Source: an uncultured Eubacteriales bacterium (GTDB taxonomy: Bacteria > Bacillota > Clostridia > Peptostreptococcales > Anaerovoracaceae). Taken from it: 64,000 bases of DNA. The DNA lies in NCBI GenBank assembly GCA_902775345.1, contig CACYLW010000007.1, positions 124,001-188,000 of the forward strand, read 5' to 3'. Below the pieces are notes generated by a model. It saw only the letters and a program-made list of their open reading frames with translations, was not told the DNA's origin and did not search any database. The position numbers and the translations under genes were made by a program. Shown here one piece after another: positions 17,041 through 25,271 of this stretch; the stretch's first letter is position 1; every line of letters starts with the position of its first letter.

Positions 17041-17541
17041 TTACTTGTGATCAGGTGCTCCTGGCATCTCAGGTGCCGGCTCATTGCAGATAGCTCTGGA
17101 CCACTTGTCAGCAAAGTTGTTCCAGAAGAATGCGATGATCAGAGTCGGAATATAGCAAGGAATGAAACCCTTAAGGCAGGCTGCGATGTATGGTCCGAAC
17201 GCGAATGCTCCACCTGCAAGCATGCCGACTGCTGTCATGATAAGATCAAGAATTACGCAGAATACAGCTGCAACTACAACGTTCAGAAGAATTCCGAACT
17301 TGAGAGTTCCAGGCTGTGAATGCTTTGCTGCGAATGCAAATCCCCATCTTTCAGCGTGGATGAAGTTTACAAAGAAAGTAACGACATATGCAAGACATGC
17401 CATTCTGATGTAGTTAGGTCCGTTAAGGCTGCCAGGTGCGTCGAGATTTGAGAGCGCGAGTGCAACGAGTGTGATCACCAGGCTCAGTGGCAGGTCCATG
17501 ATAAGTGCGTATACTGCGGTTAATTTAGCGCTTTTCTGCAT
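17041..17541 (-). CDS. Small four-helix membrane protein, family not recognised
   Basis: 166 residues with four predicted membrane segments (about residues 9-31, 45-64, 83-108 and 115-143), amphipathic connecting loops and a short cytoplasmic tail rich in proline. It looks similar to DUF2798-type small membrane proteins, but I am not sure. It is the first gene of the LysR-linked cluster, preceded by a strong CGGAGGGGG ribosome-binding site, and could be the uptake or anchoring component. Codon use is strongly biased, as in its downstream neighbours. Confidence 0.6.
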   Translation of the reverse strand: MQKSAKLTAVYALIMDLPLSLVITLVALALSNLDAPGSLNGPNYIRMACLAYVVTFFVNFIHAERWGFAFAAKHSQPGTLKFGILLNVVVAAVFCVILDLIMTAVGMLAGGAFAFGPYIAACLKGFIPCYIPTLIIAFFWNNFADKWSRAICNEPAPEMPGAPDHK

Positions 17542-17646
17542 GATTTTCCCCCTCCGTATAAAATTATTTTACTAATAAAAAACAGGTTTATCTTGTTAAA
17601 TATTTTACAAGCACATCCCTGTTTTGTATAATTGCGAATACAGCCC

Positions 17647-17674
17647 GCATTCATAACTATATGGTTATGAATGC
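17647..17674. promoter_or_regulatory. Perfect 11-bp-arm palindrome, candidate LysR operator
   Basis: GCATTCATAAC (17647-17657), six bases, then GTTATGAATGC (17664-17674). The core ATAAC-N6-GTTAT resembles LysR-type boxes. It lies between lysR and the four-helix membrane gene, about 106 bases before that start. If TAAAAT at 17602-17607 (minus strand) is the -10, the palindrome is centred close to -65, the usual recognition site of LysR regulators. Confidence 0.6.
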
Positions 17675-17705
17675 GTGTTTTCAAGCTTTTCTTCACTTAT
17701 ATGGC

Positions 17706-18605
17706 TTATGTGTTTTTATGGTTTTTTAAAATATCCAGAAGAACCTCCTCCATTGCAAGCACATCATCGCTGTCTTTTGTTTTCAGCCTGGCAACGGCAA
17801 TGGTATCCTGAGCCTTGAACGGTATCCATTTCAGATCATCCGCATTCTTTGCCCATACCCAGTCATCGCCTATCATGACACCCATGTTGTTTCTTACACA
17901 TGTGACCGTAGATTCATGATTCTTAACGAATCTCAGCTTAGGAACGAACCCGTATGGCCTTGTATAATTAGAAATGGCATCGATGATCATTTTATCAACT
18001 ATCTCCCATGGAGCGATGAAGAGGTCATTGCTGAAGTCCTTAAGTGTCAGATTATTTATATCCTGCCCCGCCAAAGGATGGCTTGCTGCAAAAAGCAGTA
18101 TCTTGCCTATGCTGGTTGCATCCGTACACTCGAATTCATTGTACATCTTTACGCTGTTCTGCAACGTGACCACGATGTCCAGCGTATCCGTAAGAAGCCC
18201 TGTAGCGAGTTCCTTGACACCGCAGCAGTTTATTATTACCTCTGAGTCCGGGAATTCTTCCTTATATCTCTCCATCATCGGAGGAATGATGTTGAAAAGA
18301 TCCCAGCCTTCAAGGAAGCCTACCCTCATCACGGCCTTGTTTTTTCCCGTGATGCGTTCGGCTTTCAGTTTTGTATTTATGAATTCAGCCTTATACTTAC
18401 TGAACAGGTCAAAGTAAAGTCTTCCTTCTTCTGTAAGTTCAGTGCCCTGGTTGTTTCGTCTGAAAAGCCTGCAGCCCAGTTCTTTTTCGAGCTGCGATAT
18501 CTGCCTCGAAATAGCCGGCTGGGATACGAACAGTTCTTCAGATGTTTTTGTGAAGCTGAGATTTGTAGCTACAGCCATGAAATAATCAAGCTGAAGGTCA
18601 TTCAT
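17706..18605 (-). CDS. LysR family transcriptional regulator
   Basis: 299 residues: an N-terminal winged helix-turn-helix (FMAVATNLSFTKTSEELFVSQPAISRQISQ region), a linker helix, then a two-lobed substrate-binding effector domain beginning at KAVMRVGFLEGW. I start it at ATG 18605, which has GGGAGG nine bases upstream inside ruvX and gives the standard MNDLQLDYFMAVA start; the longer open frame to 18635 is an artefact. It overlaps ruvX by 8 bases and so probably rides on the alaS-ireB-ruvX transcript. It is expected to control the cluster at 17541-13544. The inducer is unknown. Confidence 0.9.
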   Translation of the reverse strand: MNDLQLDYFMAVATNLSFTKTSEELFVSQPAISRQISQLEKELGCRLFRRNNQGTELTEEGRLYFDLFSKYKAEFINTKLKAERITGKNKAVMRVGFLEGWDLFNIIPPMMERYKEEFPDSEVIINCCGVKELATGLLTDTLDIVVTLQNSVKMYNEFECTDATSIGKILLFAASHPLAGQDINNLTLKDFSNDLFIAPWEIVDKMIIDAISNYTRPYGFVPKLRFVKNHESTVTCVRNNMGVMIGDDWVWAKNADDLKWIPFKAQDTIAVARLKTKDSDDVLAMEEVLLDILKNHKNT

Positions 18606-19050
18606 CGCTCTTTTCCTCCCTTGGCATGCGGTCAAGATATCTCTGCAGTATCACTATGGCGGCCTGGCGGTCTATTATTTTCTTCCGGTCTTCCCTGCTC
18701 ATGTTTGCCTCGATAAGGACCTCTTCGGCTTCGACCGTTGAGTATCTCTCGTCTTGCCATTCTATTTTTACTCTGGAAAGAGGGCCTGAACTTCTCAGCT
18801 TGTTTTCGAGCATTGTCCTGAAGTCTCTCACCTTTTGAGTCTGAACCGAATCCTCACCGTCCAGGCTTAGAGGAAGTCCAATAACGACGGTTTCACATCC
18901 ATATTCCTTAATGTAATCGATGACTTTGCCGGTGTCTTTCCTTATGCCCACTCTGTCTATCGTTGTTACACCTGTCGCGATAACGCCAAGAGGGTCGCTT
19001 ACCGCGACCCCCACTGTTTTTGTGCCTACATCAAGCCCCAGTATTCTCAT
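18598..19050 (-). CDS. ruvX: Putative pre-16S rRNA nuclease / Holliday junction resolvase-like RuvX (YqgF)
   Basis: 150 residues of the RNase H-like YqgF family. It shows the LGLDVGTKTVGVAVSDPLG strand with the first catalytic aspartate, VIGLPLSLDGEDS, and the C-terminal WQDERYSTVEAE and DRQAAIVILQRYLD. It is the essential nuclease implicated in 16S rRNA 5' processing, annotated also as a Holliday junction resolvase. It overlaps ireB by one base (TAATG) in the conserved alaS-ireB-ruvX order. Confidence 0.95.
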   Translation of the reverse strand: MRILGLDVGTKTVGVAVSDPLGVIATGVTTIDRVGIRKDTGKVIDYIKEYGCETVVIGLPLSLDGEDSVQTQKVRDFRTMLENKLRSSGPLSRVKIEWQDERYSTVEAEEVLIEANMSREDRKKIIDRQAAIVILQRYLDRMPREEKSDE

Positions 19051-19304
19051 TACTTCTTGCCCAGATCAAGGTAATTGATGAGGATCTCCTCGAGGAGTTC
19101 ATCTCTGTCGATCTTGAGGATGAGATTTCTGGCATTGTTATGGCTTGTTATATATGAAGGATCTCCGGATGTAAGATAACCTACGATCTGGTCGATCGCA
19201 TTGTATCCGCGGTCAGTTAGCGCGGAGTAGATCTCAACAAGAGCTTCCTTCTTGTTGAGCTGGCTGTCCTTGAATCCTTCGAACATGATAGTATTTTTGC
19301 TCAT
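19050..19304 (-). CDS. ireB: IreB family regulatory phosphoprotein
   Basis: 84 residues matching the UPF0297/DUF965 family. Recognisable stretches are TIMFEGFKDSQLNKKEAL, ALTDRGYNAIDQIVGYLTSGDP and TSHNNARNLI. In enterococci IreB is phosphorylated on threonines by the serine/threonine kinase IreK and modulates cephalosporin resistance. The N-terminal threonine (T5) is present here, in a position like the enterococcal sites. It lies between alaS and ruvX as in most Firmicutes. Confidence 0.95.
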   Translation of the reverse strand: MSKNTIMFEGFKDSQLNKKEALVEIYSALTDRGYNAIDQIVGYLTSGDPSYITSHNNARNLILKIDRDELLEEILINYLDLGKK

Positions 19305-19322
19305 TGTATGCCTCCTTATTCT

Positions 19323-21938
19323 CTAGCCTGCTATGAGTTCTTCTGCCTTGGCGAATGCTGCGTCTACTTTGGAAGGATCCTTTGCACCGGCCTGAGCCAT
19401 GTTTGCCTTTCCGCCTCCGCCGCCACCTGCAGCTGCTGCGATCTCTTTTATGAGCTTGCCTGCATGCCAGCCTTTGCCAATGAGATCTTCACTGACTGAT
19501 ACGATGAAAGTAACTTTACCGCCGTTCACAGCCGCAAGGACCATGATGACATTGTCAGCCTTTGCTTTGACAGCATCCGAGATATTTCTGAGCTGTTCGG
19601 CATCAGCATCATCGAACTTCGCAGCGATCAGTTTTACGCCATTTATGTCTTTAGCCGATGCTATTATATCATCAACAGAGCTGCTGATTTTATCAGACTT
19701 AATAGATTTAATGGTAGATTCAAGAGTTTTGATATCTGCCATGACCTGAACGGCCTTTCTTGTAAGATCTGACTCACTTGACTTGAGCGCTGCAGCGACA
19801 GTGCTGATCGTAGCTTCCTTGTTCTCAAGATAGCTTATGACTTTGGAGCCTGTAATAGCTTCGATACGTCTGACGCCTGCCGCAATGCCTCCCTCGCTGA
19901 TTATCTTGAATCCGCCGACTTTTCCGGTGTTGTCGATGTGAGTACCGCCGCAGAACTCTATGCTGTAGTCTCCCATGCTTACGACTCTTACTATATCGCC
20001 GTACTTTTCACCGAAGATAGCCATTGCGCCGAGCTTTTTCGCTTCTTCAATAGGCATCTCTTCCATTTTGATCGGAAGATACTCATCTACCTTCTCATTG
20101 ACTATCTCTTCTACCTTGCGTATCTCCTCAGCTGTCATCGGCTGGAAGTGGTTGAAGTCAAATCTCAGATAGTTGTCATCAACATATGAACCTGCCTGCA
20201 TGACATGATCTCCGAGAACATCTCTCAGAGCCTGCTGCATAAGGTGTGTTGCCGAGTGACCTCTTGCGATCTGGTGTCTTCTTATGGAATTGATCTCAAG
20301 ACTTACTTCATCGCCGGTCTTGATCCTCATCGCGAATCCCGTATCCTGTGGATCCAGGACATGGAGGTAGATTCCGTTTTCCTTAACAACATCAACTACG
20401 CTAAGCTCACTATCTCCGTGCTTAACGATACCCGTATCGAAGATCTGTCCGCCGCTCGTAGCGTAGAACGGTGTTGACTCGCATATGATGAACTTGCGGT
20501 TTTCATCAAAGTCGCCCACATACAGGACTTTAGAAACGGCCTTTTCTTCAGTATATCCGAGGAACTCAGTCGGATCGAGATGGCTGTATTCAGAAGCATC
20601 TCTCCATGCATCACCTTCAGTGTCTCTCTGATTAGCTCTGGCGAGTTCCTTCTGAGCATTCATGTTCTCAGTAAATCCTTCTACGTCGACAGTCTTGCCC
20701 TTCTCTTCAAGGATCTCCTGAGTTACTTCAAGAGGGAATCCGTATGTATCGTAGAGCTTGAACGCGAGGTCGCCTGCAAGAACTGTGGAACCGGCAGCTT
20801 CCATGTCATTCATGTATCCATCGAGGATCTCTATACCTCTGTCGAGTGTCTTTGCGAAGTTATCCTCTTCGATCTTGATGATCTTCATGATGTAGTCATG
20901 CTTCTCAACGAGTTCCGGATAAGCTCCGCCGGAGGTTGTAACAACGCTCTCAGCAAGCTCGACGAGCGGGTTCTTCTGAGTGATTCCAAGCAGCTTGCAG
21001 TGTCTTGCCGCTCTCCTGATGATCCTCTTGAGGATGTAGCCTCTGCCCTCATTGCTTGGAAGGATACCGTCTCCGATCATGAACGTCATGGATCTAAGGT
21101 GATCCGTGATAATTCTGACGCTGACATCCACATTGTGATTGCCTGCCATGTATTCGACTCCGGCCATATCACAAACTGCATCTCTGATGAACTTTACAGT
21201 GTCTACGTCAAAGATGGAATCAACGCCCTGAAGGATGCATGCCAGTCTCTCAAGACCCATTCCCGTATCGATGTTAGGATGAGCCAGTCTCGGATATGAG
21301 CCATCCTCCTGTCTGTCGAACTGTGTGAATACGTGGTTCCAGAACTCGAGGTATCTGTCGCAGTCGCAGCCCGGCTTGCAGTCTGGCTTTCCGCAGCCCC
21401 ATTCAGGACCTCTGTCATAGTAGATCTCTGAACAAGGTCCGCACGGGCCGAGTCCGATTTCCCAGAAGTTGTCGTCCTTGCCGAGACGTACGATCCTTTC
21501 TTCAGGCATTCCGATAATATCGCGCCAGATCTCAAATGCTTCATCGTCATTCTCATAGATGGTCGCCCAGAGCTTGTCCTTTGGCATCTCGAGCCACTCC
21601 GTGCAGAATTCCCATCCCCACTGCAGAGATTCCTTTTTGAAGTAATCTCCGAAGCTGAAGTTTCCGAGCATTTCGAAGAAGGTGCCGTGACGGGCAGTCT
21701 TTCCGACGTTTTCTATATCATTTGTTCTGATACATTTCTGGCATGTAGTCATTCTCTTCTTAGGAGGAGTCTCTGTGCCTGCGAAATATGGCTTGAGAGG
21801 CGCCATGCCCGAGTTTATGATCAGAAGGCTCTTGTCATTACGTGGGATCAGCGAAGAAGAACCGCCCGGATAGTGGCCCTTGCTTACGAAGAAATCCCTG
21901 AACATATCTCTGACTTCATTTACACCGAGGTTTTTCAT
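19323..21938 (-). CDS. alaS: Alanyl-tRNA synthetase
   Basis: 871 residues. A class II catalytic core (FFVSKGHYPGGSSSLIPRNDKSLL to GMGLERLACILQG), then the editing domain with its zinc ligands in HSATHLM and CGGTH, and the C-Ala domain ending in a glycine-rich stretch (AAAAGGGGGGKANMAQAG). It charges tRNA-Ala and clears Ser and Gly errors. The start is ATG 21938, with AAGGAG six bases upstream and the usual KNLGVNEVRDMF beginning; the in-frame extension to 22031 is not conserved. The 43-base gap upstream is too short for a T-box leader. Confidence 0.97.
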   Translation of the reverse strand: MKNLGVNEVRDMFRDFFVSKGHYPGGSSSLIPRNDKSLLIINSGMAPLKPYFAGTETPPKKRMTTCQKCIRTNDIENVGKTARHGTFFEMLGNFSFGDYFKKESLQWGWEFCTEWLEMPKDKLWATIYENDDEAFEIWRDIIGMPEERIVRLGKDDNFWEIGLGPCGPCSEIYYDRGPEWGCGKPDCKPGCDCDRYLEFWNHVFTQFDRQEDGSYPRLAHPNIDTGMGLERLACILQGVDSIFDVDTVKFIRDAVCDMAGVEYMAGNHNVDVSVRIITDHLRSMTFMIGDGILPSNEGRGYILKRIIRRAARHCKLLGITQKNPLVELAESVVTTSGGAYPELVEKHDYIMKIIKIEEDNFAKTLDRGIEILDGYMNDMEAAGSTVLAGDLAFKLYDTYGFPLEVTQEILEEKGKTVDVEGFTENMNAQKELARANQRDTEGDAWRDASEYSHLDPTEFLGYTEEKAVSKVLYVGDFDENRKFIICESTPFYATSGGQIFDTGIVKHGDSELSVVDVVKENGIYLHVLDPQDTGFAMRIKTGDEVSLEINSIRRHQIARGHSATHLMQQALRDVLGDHVMQAGSYVDDNYLRFDFNHFQPMTAEEIRKVEEIVNEKVDEYLPIKMEEMPIEEAKKLGAMAIFGEKYGDIVRVVSMGDYSIEFCGGTHIDNTGKVGGFKIISEGGIAAGVRRIEAITGSKVISYLENKEATISTVAAALKSSESDLTRKAVQVMADIKTLESTIKSIKSDKISSSVDDIIASAKDINGVKLIAAKFDDADAEQLRNISDAVKAKADNVIMVLAAVNGGKVTFIVSVSEDLIGKGWHAGKLIKEIAAAAGGGGGGKANMAQAGAKDPSKVDAAFAKAEELIAG

Positions 21939-21981
21939 AAATGTCTCCTTGTCCGCAAAATTTCCATTTATTATATCATTT

Positions 21982-22182
21982 TCAGCACTGGAATTCATCA
22001 CTTGTTTGTGCTGAATCTTCAACAAATTCAATGGATTCGAGAGATGCCCTGAGGTCAGCTCTTATTTCGGCAAGGAATTCCTGTCTCAGAAGTCTTTGCT
22101 CTTCCTTTTCGATATCAGTAAGCCCTTCCCTTTTGGACTTGTGTGCAAGCTCGTTGATCCTGTCGATTTTTGCTTTTTCCAT
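21982..22182 (-). CDS. DUF896 (YnzC-like) small protein
   Basis: 66 residues, a two-helix DUF896 protein with the signature IDRINELAHKSKREGLTDIE followed by KEEQRLLRQEFL. In Bacillus the paralogue YnzC belongs to the SOS operon yneA-yneB-ynzC; here it is separate and lies between a Spo0A-like gene and alaS, with no LexA box seen. The function is unknown. ATG 22182 is preferred over the TTG-started longer frame, whose leader is not family-like. Confidence 0.9.
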   Translation of the reverse strand: MEKAKIDRINELAHKSKREGLTDIEKEEQRLLRQEFLAEIRADLRASLESIEFVEDSAQTSDEFQC

Positions 22183-22251
22183 TGTCTGATCAGCCTTTCT
22201 TATAAAAATCAATGCAGGATAAACTCTAACAGAAATCTTTACATGTTTCAA

Positions 22252-22791
22252 TCATGCGCTTAGTTCTTTCAGCAATCTTCCGCTTACTTCCTGAACAGCT
22301 CTGAGGAGAAACTTCTTGTTTGTCGGTTTCTCATCGAAACTGTTCAGCAGGCAGTCTCTTTCAGGATACTTGCTTCTGCATCTTTTGTAAGCTGAATCCA
22401 GAGCGTTCCTTATGCTGTGTTCTACTTTTGATATGTTCCTGACTCTGTATTTTTCAGCTATATACGGGTATACATCTTTTACCATGCAGACATCCATGCT
22501 TCTCCTGTCGGTTATTATGCAGATCGCATCTTTCAGGAAGACATACCCCAGGCTCTTTATATTGATGCAGTTTTCATCAAGCACTTCATTTATCACAGAC
22601 AGCAGCTTTATATTTCTCTGATAAAGCTCCTTGTCAGTACTTGCAGACGGGTTGAAAGCATAGAAGTAGTTGCCCTTCATGAATTCGTGACCGAAAGGAC
22701 TGGCTCCTGATCTTACATAGCTGTTGAATTCGTTAAGTTCCCTTACAAGATCTTTCATTATTTTTGTCTCGGATGGTGAAATACCGTACAT
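22252..22791 (-). CDS. Spo0A C-terminal-domain protein without receiver domain
   Basis: 179 residues. Residues from about 78 onward follow the Spo0A effector domain: INIKSLGYVFLKDAICII, VKDVYPYIAEKYRVRN, the recognition helix SKVEHSIRNALDSAYKR, and a late KPTNKKFLLRAV that mirrors KPTNSEFIA in Spo0A. The first 75 residues are not a response-regulator receiver (no acidic pocket, no receiver length). It is therefore a DNA-binding protein that cannot be switched by aspartyl phosphorylation in the usual way. It lies 20 bases after comEA in the same transcript. The targets are unknown; a 0A-box-like sequence is a reasonable guess. Confidence 0.8.
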   Translation of the reverse strand: MYGISPSETKIMKDLVRELNEFNSYVRSGASPFGHEFMKGNYFYAFNPSASTDKELYQRNIKLLSVINEVLDENCINIKSLGYVFLKDAICIITDRRSMDVCMVKDVYPYIAEKYRVRNISKVEHSIRNALDSAYKRCRSKYPERDCLLNSFDEKPTNKKFLLRAVQEVSGRLLKELSA

Positions 22792-22811
22792 TTAAATTGC
22801 CTCCTTTACTG

Positions 22812-23456
22812 TCAAATCGTAATATTGTCTTTGATTTTTTCGTAAGTCTTATTCCCGATACCTTCGACTGACATGAGATCTTCCTTGTTTTTAAAAGTCT
22901 TTTCCGACCTGTATGCTATGATCCTCTCAGCCATTACATCCCCTATGCCGCTTAGGGTCTTCAGTTCATCTGCCGTGGCTGTATTGATATTTATAAGTCC
23001 GGTATCTGAAGCAGAGGATATTTCGCTTTCCGTTTCCGCATCGATTGTGCCATCACTTCCTTTCACAGGTATGATTATTTTCTGGCCGTCCTCGACAAAA
23101 GACGCCCTGTTAACATGATCAGCATCAGCATCCTCTGTAAGCCCTCCGGCCATGTCGATGACCTCGAACAGTCTTGTATCTTTGGAAACCTGATAAACAC
23201 CCGGCTTTGCAACAGCGCCTCCTATGTCGACGAAAAATACAGCCGGCTGTGCGTTGTTCTCTTCGCTGTATTCGGTTTCGTTTTCAGTTTCGGCTGTTTC
23301 TATGGTGATATCTGCCTTGTTTTCATCGTGGATCCTCAGTATTACTGCAACAAGCAGTATCAGTATTACAGAAAGGATCCTGAGAAGAGCCTTTTTATCT
23401 TTAAGCAAGTCTTCGATAGTGTCCTTAAGTTTTCCAAAAACACTGAGCGTCATCAT
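22812..23456 (-). CDS. comEA: ComEA family DNA-binding competence protein
   Basis: 214 residues: one N-terminal membrane anchor (about residues 22-42), an acidic linker, a SLBB domain (VDIGGAVAKPGVYQV to GQKIIIPV), and a C-terminal pair of helix-hairpin-helix motifs (INTATADELKTLSGIGDVMAERI, SVEGIGNKTYEKI). ComEA binds incoming double-stranded DNA outside the membrane and passes it to the ComEC channel, which is encoded at 61645. It has its own promoter (23484-23512) after the obgE terminator. Confidence 0.92.
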   Translation of the reverse strand: MMTLSVFGKLKDTIEDLLKDKKALLRILSVILILLVAVILRIHDENKADITIETAETENETEYSEENNAQPAVFFVDIGGAVAKPGVYQVSKDTRLFEVIDMAGGLTEDADADHVNRASFVEDGQKIIIPVKGSDGTIDAETESEISSASDTGLININTATADELKTLSGIGDVMAERIIAYRSEKTFKNKEDLMSVEGIGNKTYEKIKDNITI

Positions 23457-23483
23457 TCTTCACCTCGTTACTTTGATGCCGTC

Positions 23484-23512
23484 AGTATAATGATAGTTTT
23501 GATACTGTACAA
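23484..23512 (-). promoter_or_regulatory. Sigma-70 promoter of comEA
   Basis: On the minus strand TTGTAC (23507-23512) and TATACT (23484-23489) are separated by 17 bases, about 28 bases upstream of the comEA start. No LexA box overlaps it. Confidence 0.65.
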
Positions 23513-23570
23513 ATTTACAGACACATACAGATTAGAATTGATTTTGAACATCAAACGACTGAAATACGAC

Positions 23571-23596
23571 AAAAAAAGACCGCTTTTGCGGTCTTT
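23571..23596 (-). terminator. Terminator of the rplU-rpmA-obgE operon
   Basis: A perfect 9-bp stem AAAGACCGC/GCGGTCTTT around TTTT, followed on the minus strand by seven T residues, lies about 60 bases past the obgE stop. Confidence 0.9.
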
Positions 23597-23656
23597 GCTT
23601 TTATGAACATTCAGATTATGTTAAATAAAGTGCGTAAAATGCCGGATAAAGTGACG

Positions 23657-24940
23657 CTAGTCTTCTGTGTACTCGAATTCGAAATCCTCTATCCTGACGG
23701 TATCTCCCTCTTTAAGCCCCAGTTCTCTCAGCAGGGCTATGCCGCCCTGTCTTTCTATATAGTTATAGAGGTATCTGATGGAGCCGCTGTCTGTGAAATT
23801 CGTTGAGTGGAATATCTTGAGCAGCTGCTTGCCTTCAAGCACATATGCTCCGTCATCAGCCTTGTATGCGCTTACCTTTCTGTAATCGGCTTCGTTCTCA
23901 TCAGCTTCGAAGTCGAACATCACCATAGGCTCATCATCAGGCTCTACGTAGTTCTCAACTCCGCGCAGGGCAGCATTCATCAGTTCTTCAATGCCTTGCC
24001 TGGCCGCAGCGCTTATCGGATATACCTCACGTCCTTCCTCTTTCATGAAGTCCATGAATTCCTGATACTGTTCATGATCTGTAACAAGGTCAATTTTATT
24101 GGCCGCGACGATCTGCGGTTTTTCAGCAAGCCTTGGATCGAATTCCATCAGCTCTGCGTTGATCTTCCTGTAGTCTTCTACCGGATCTCTTCCTTCGGAG
24201 CCGGAAACATCAACTACATGTATCAGGACTTTTGTCCTTTCAATATGCTTCAGGAATTTGAAGCCGAGTCCTGCTCCGTGTGAAGCTCCTTCGATGATGC
24301 CTGCGATATCCGCCATTACGAAGCTTGTATCGTGCAGGTATACCACGCCGAGATTAGGATCTATAGTAGTGAAGTGGTATCCTGCTATCTTCGGCTTGGA
24401 ATTAGTGCATACGGAAAGAAGTGTGGATTTTCCGACATTAGGGAATCCCAGAAGACCTACATCTGCGATCAGTTTCAGTTCGAGGATCACCTCTCTTGTC
24501 TTGGCAGGTCCGCCGGCTTCCGCGAAATTAGGAGCCTGTCTGATGCTGCTTTTATAATGAACGTTTCCCCTGCCTCCGCGGCCGCCTTTAGCTGCTACCA
24601 CAGAGTCTCCGTCCTTAACGAGATCCTTCATGAGATGACCGGTCTCTTTGTCTATAATCATTGTACCTACCGGCACCTTTATATACAGATCCTGGCCCTT
24701 CTTGCCAAAACGGTTTCTCTTCATTCCCGGCTGTCCGTTTTCTGCCTGATACTTCCTCTTGTACTTAAGATCCATGAGGGTCCTTAGGTTTTTATCGGCC
24801 ACGAAAACAACGCTGCCGCCGTTTCCTCCGTCACCGCCGTCCGGACCGCCGTCCGGCACATATGGATCCCTGCGGAAAGTAACAGCGCCATTGCCGCCTT
24901 TACCGGATATTATTGTTATTTCTGCTCTGTCAACAAACAT
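23657..24940 (-). CDS. obgE: GTPase Obg (CgtA)
   Basis: 427 residues in three domains: the glycine-rich Obg fold (FRRDPYVPDGGPDGGDGGNGG), a G domain with P-loop GFPNVGKST, switch II DIAGIIEGA and NKID, and a C-terminal OCT domain (last 70 residues) typical of Gram-positive Obg. It binds the 50S subunit and acts in ribosome assembly and stress signalling. It follows rpmA by 52 bases, the standard rplU-rpmA-obg order. Confidence 0.96.
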   Translation of the reverse strand: MFVDRAEITIISGKGGNGAVTFRRDPYVPDGGPDGGDGGNGGSVVFVADKNLRTLMDLKYKRKYQAENGQPGMKRNRFGKKGQDLYIKVPVGTMIIDKETGHLMKDLVKDGDSVVAAKGGRGGRGNVHYKSSIRQAPNFAEAGGPAKTREVILELKLIADVGLLGFPNVGKSTLLSVCTNSKPKIAGYHFTTIDPNLGVVYLHDTSFVMADIAGIIEGASHGAGLGFKFLKHIERTKVLIHVVDVSGSEGRDPVEDYRKINAELMEFDPRLAEKPQIVAANKIDLVTDHEQYQEFMDFMKEEGREVYPISAAARQGIEELMNAALRGVENYVEPDDEPMVMFDFEADENEADYRKVSAYKADDGAYVLEGKQLLKIFHSTNFTDSGSIRYLYNYIERQGGIALLRELGLKEGDTVRIEDFEFEYTED

Positions 24941-24992
24941 TTCTCTGAATAAATAAAATTGGCTCCCACATCATGTGCAGGAGCCATAAGCC

Positions 24993-25253
24993 TTATGCTT
25001 CTTTGCTGTAAACGCTGATCTGCTTTCTCTTCTTGTCGTATCTTTCGAACTTTACTGTTCCGTCGATCTTTGCAAAGAGAGTGTCATCTCCGCCCTTGCC
25101 AACATTGTTGCCAGGATGGAACTTTGTTCCTCTCTGTCTCATGAGGATGCTTCCTGCGCTTACATATTCACCGGCACCTACCTTGAGTCCAAGTCTTTTC
25201 GCCTCGGAGTCTCTGCCGTTCTTGGAACTTCCTACTCCTTTTTTACTTGACAT
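24993..25253 (-). CDS. rpmA: 50S ribosomal protein L27, without N-terminal extension
   Basis: 86 residues of intact L27 ([42 protein letters not shown]). The protein starts directly at [13 protein letters not shown] after a strong GAGGAGG site. In most Firmicutes L27 carries a roughly nine-residue N-terminal extension removed by the protease Prp. Neither the extension nor a prp (ysxB) gene between rplU and rpmA is present here. The gap to rplU is only 18 bases. Confidence 0.95.
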   Translation of the reverse strand: MSSKKGVGSSKNGRDSEAKRLGLKVGAGEYVSAGSILMRQRGTKFHPGNNVGKGGDDTLFAKIDGTVKFERYDKKRKQISVYSKEA

Positions 25254-25271
25254 CTTGCTTCCTCCTCTAAA

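Noticed and set aside
21939..22181. T-box or other leader upstream of alaS
   Set aside because: The gap to the DUF896 gene is only 43 bases, too short for specifier and antiterminator structures.
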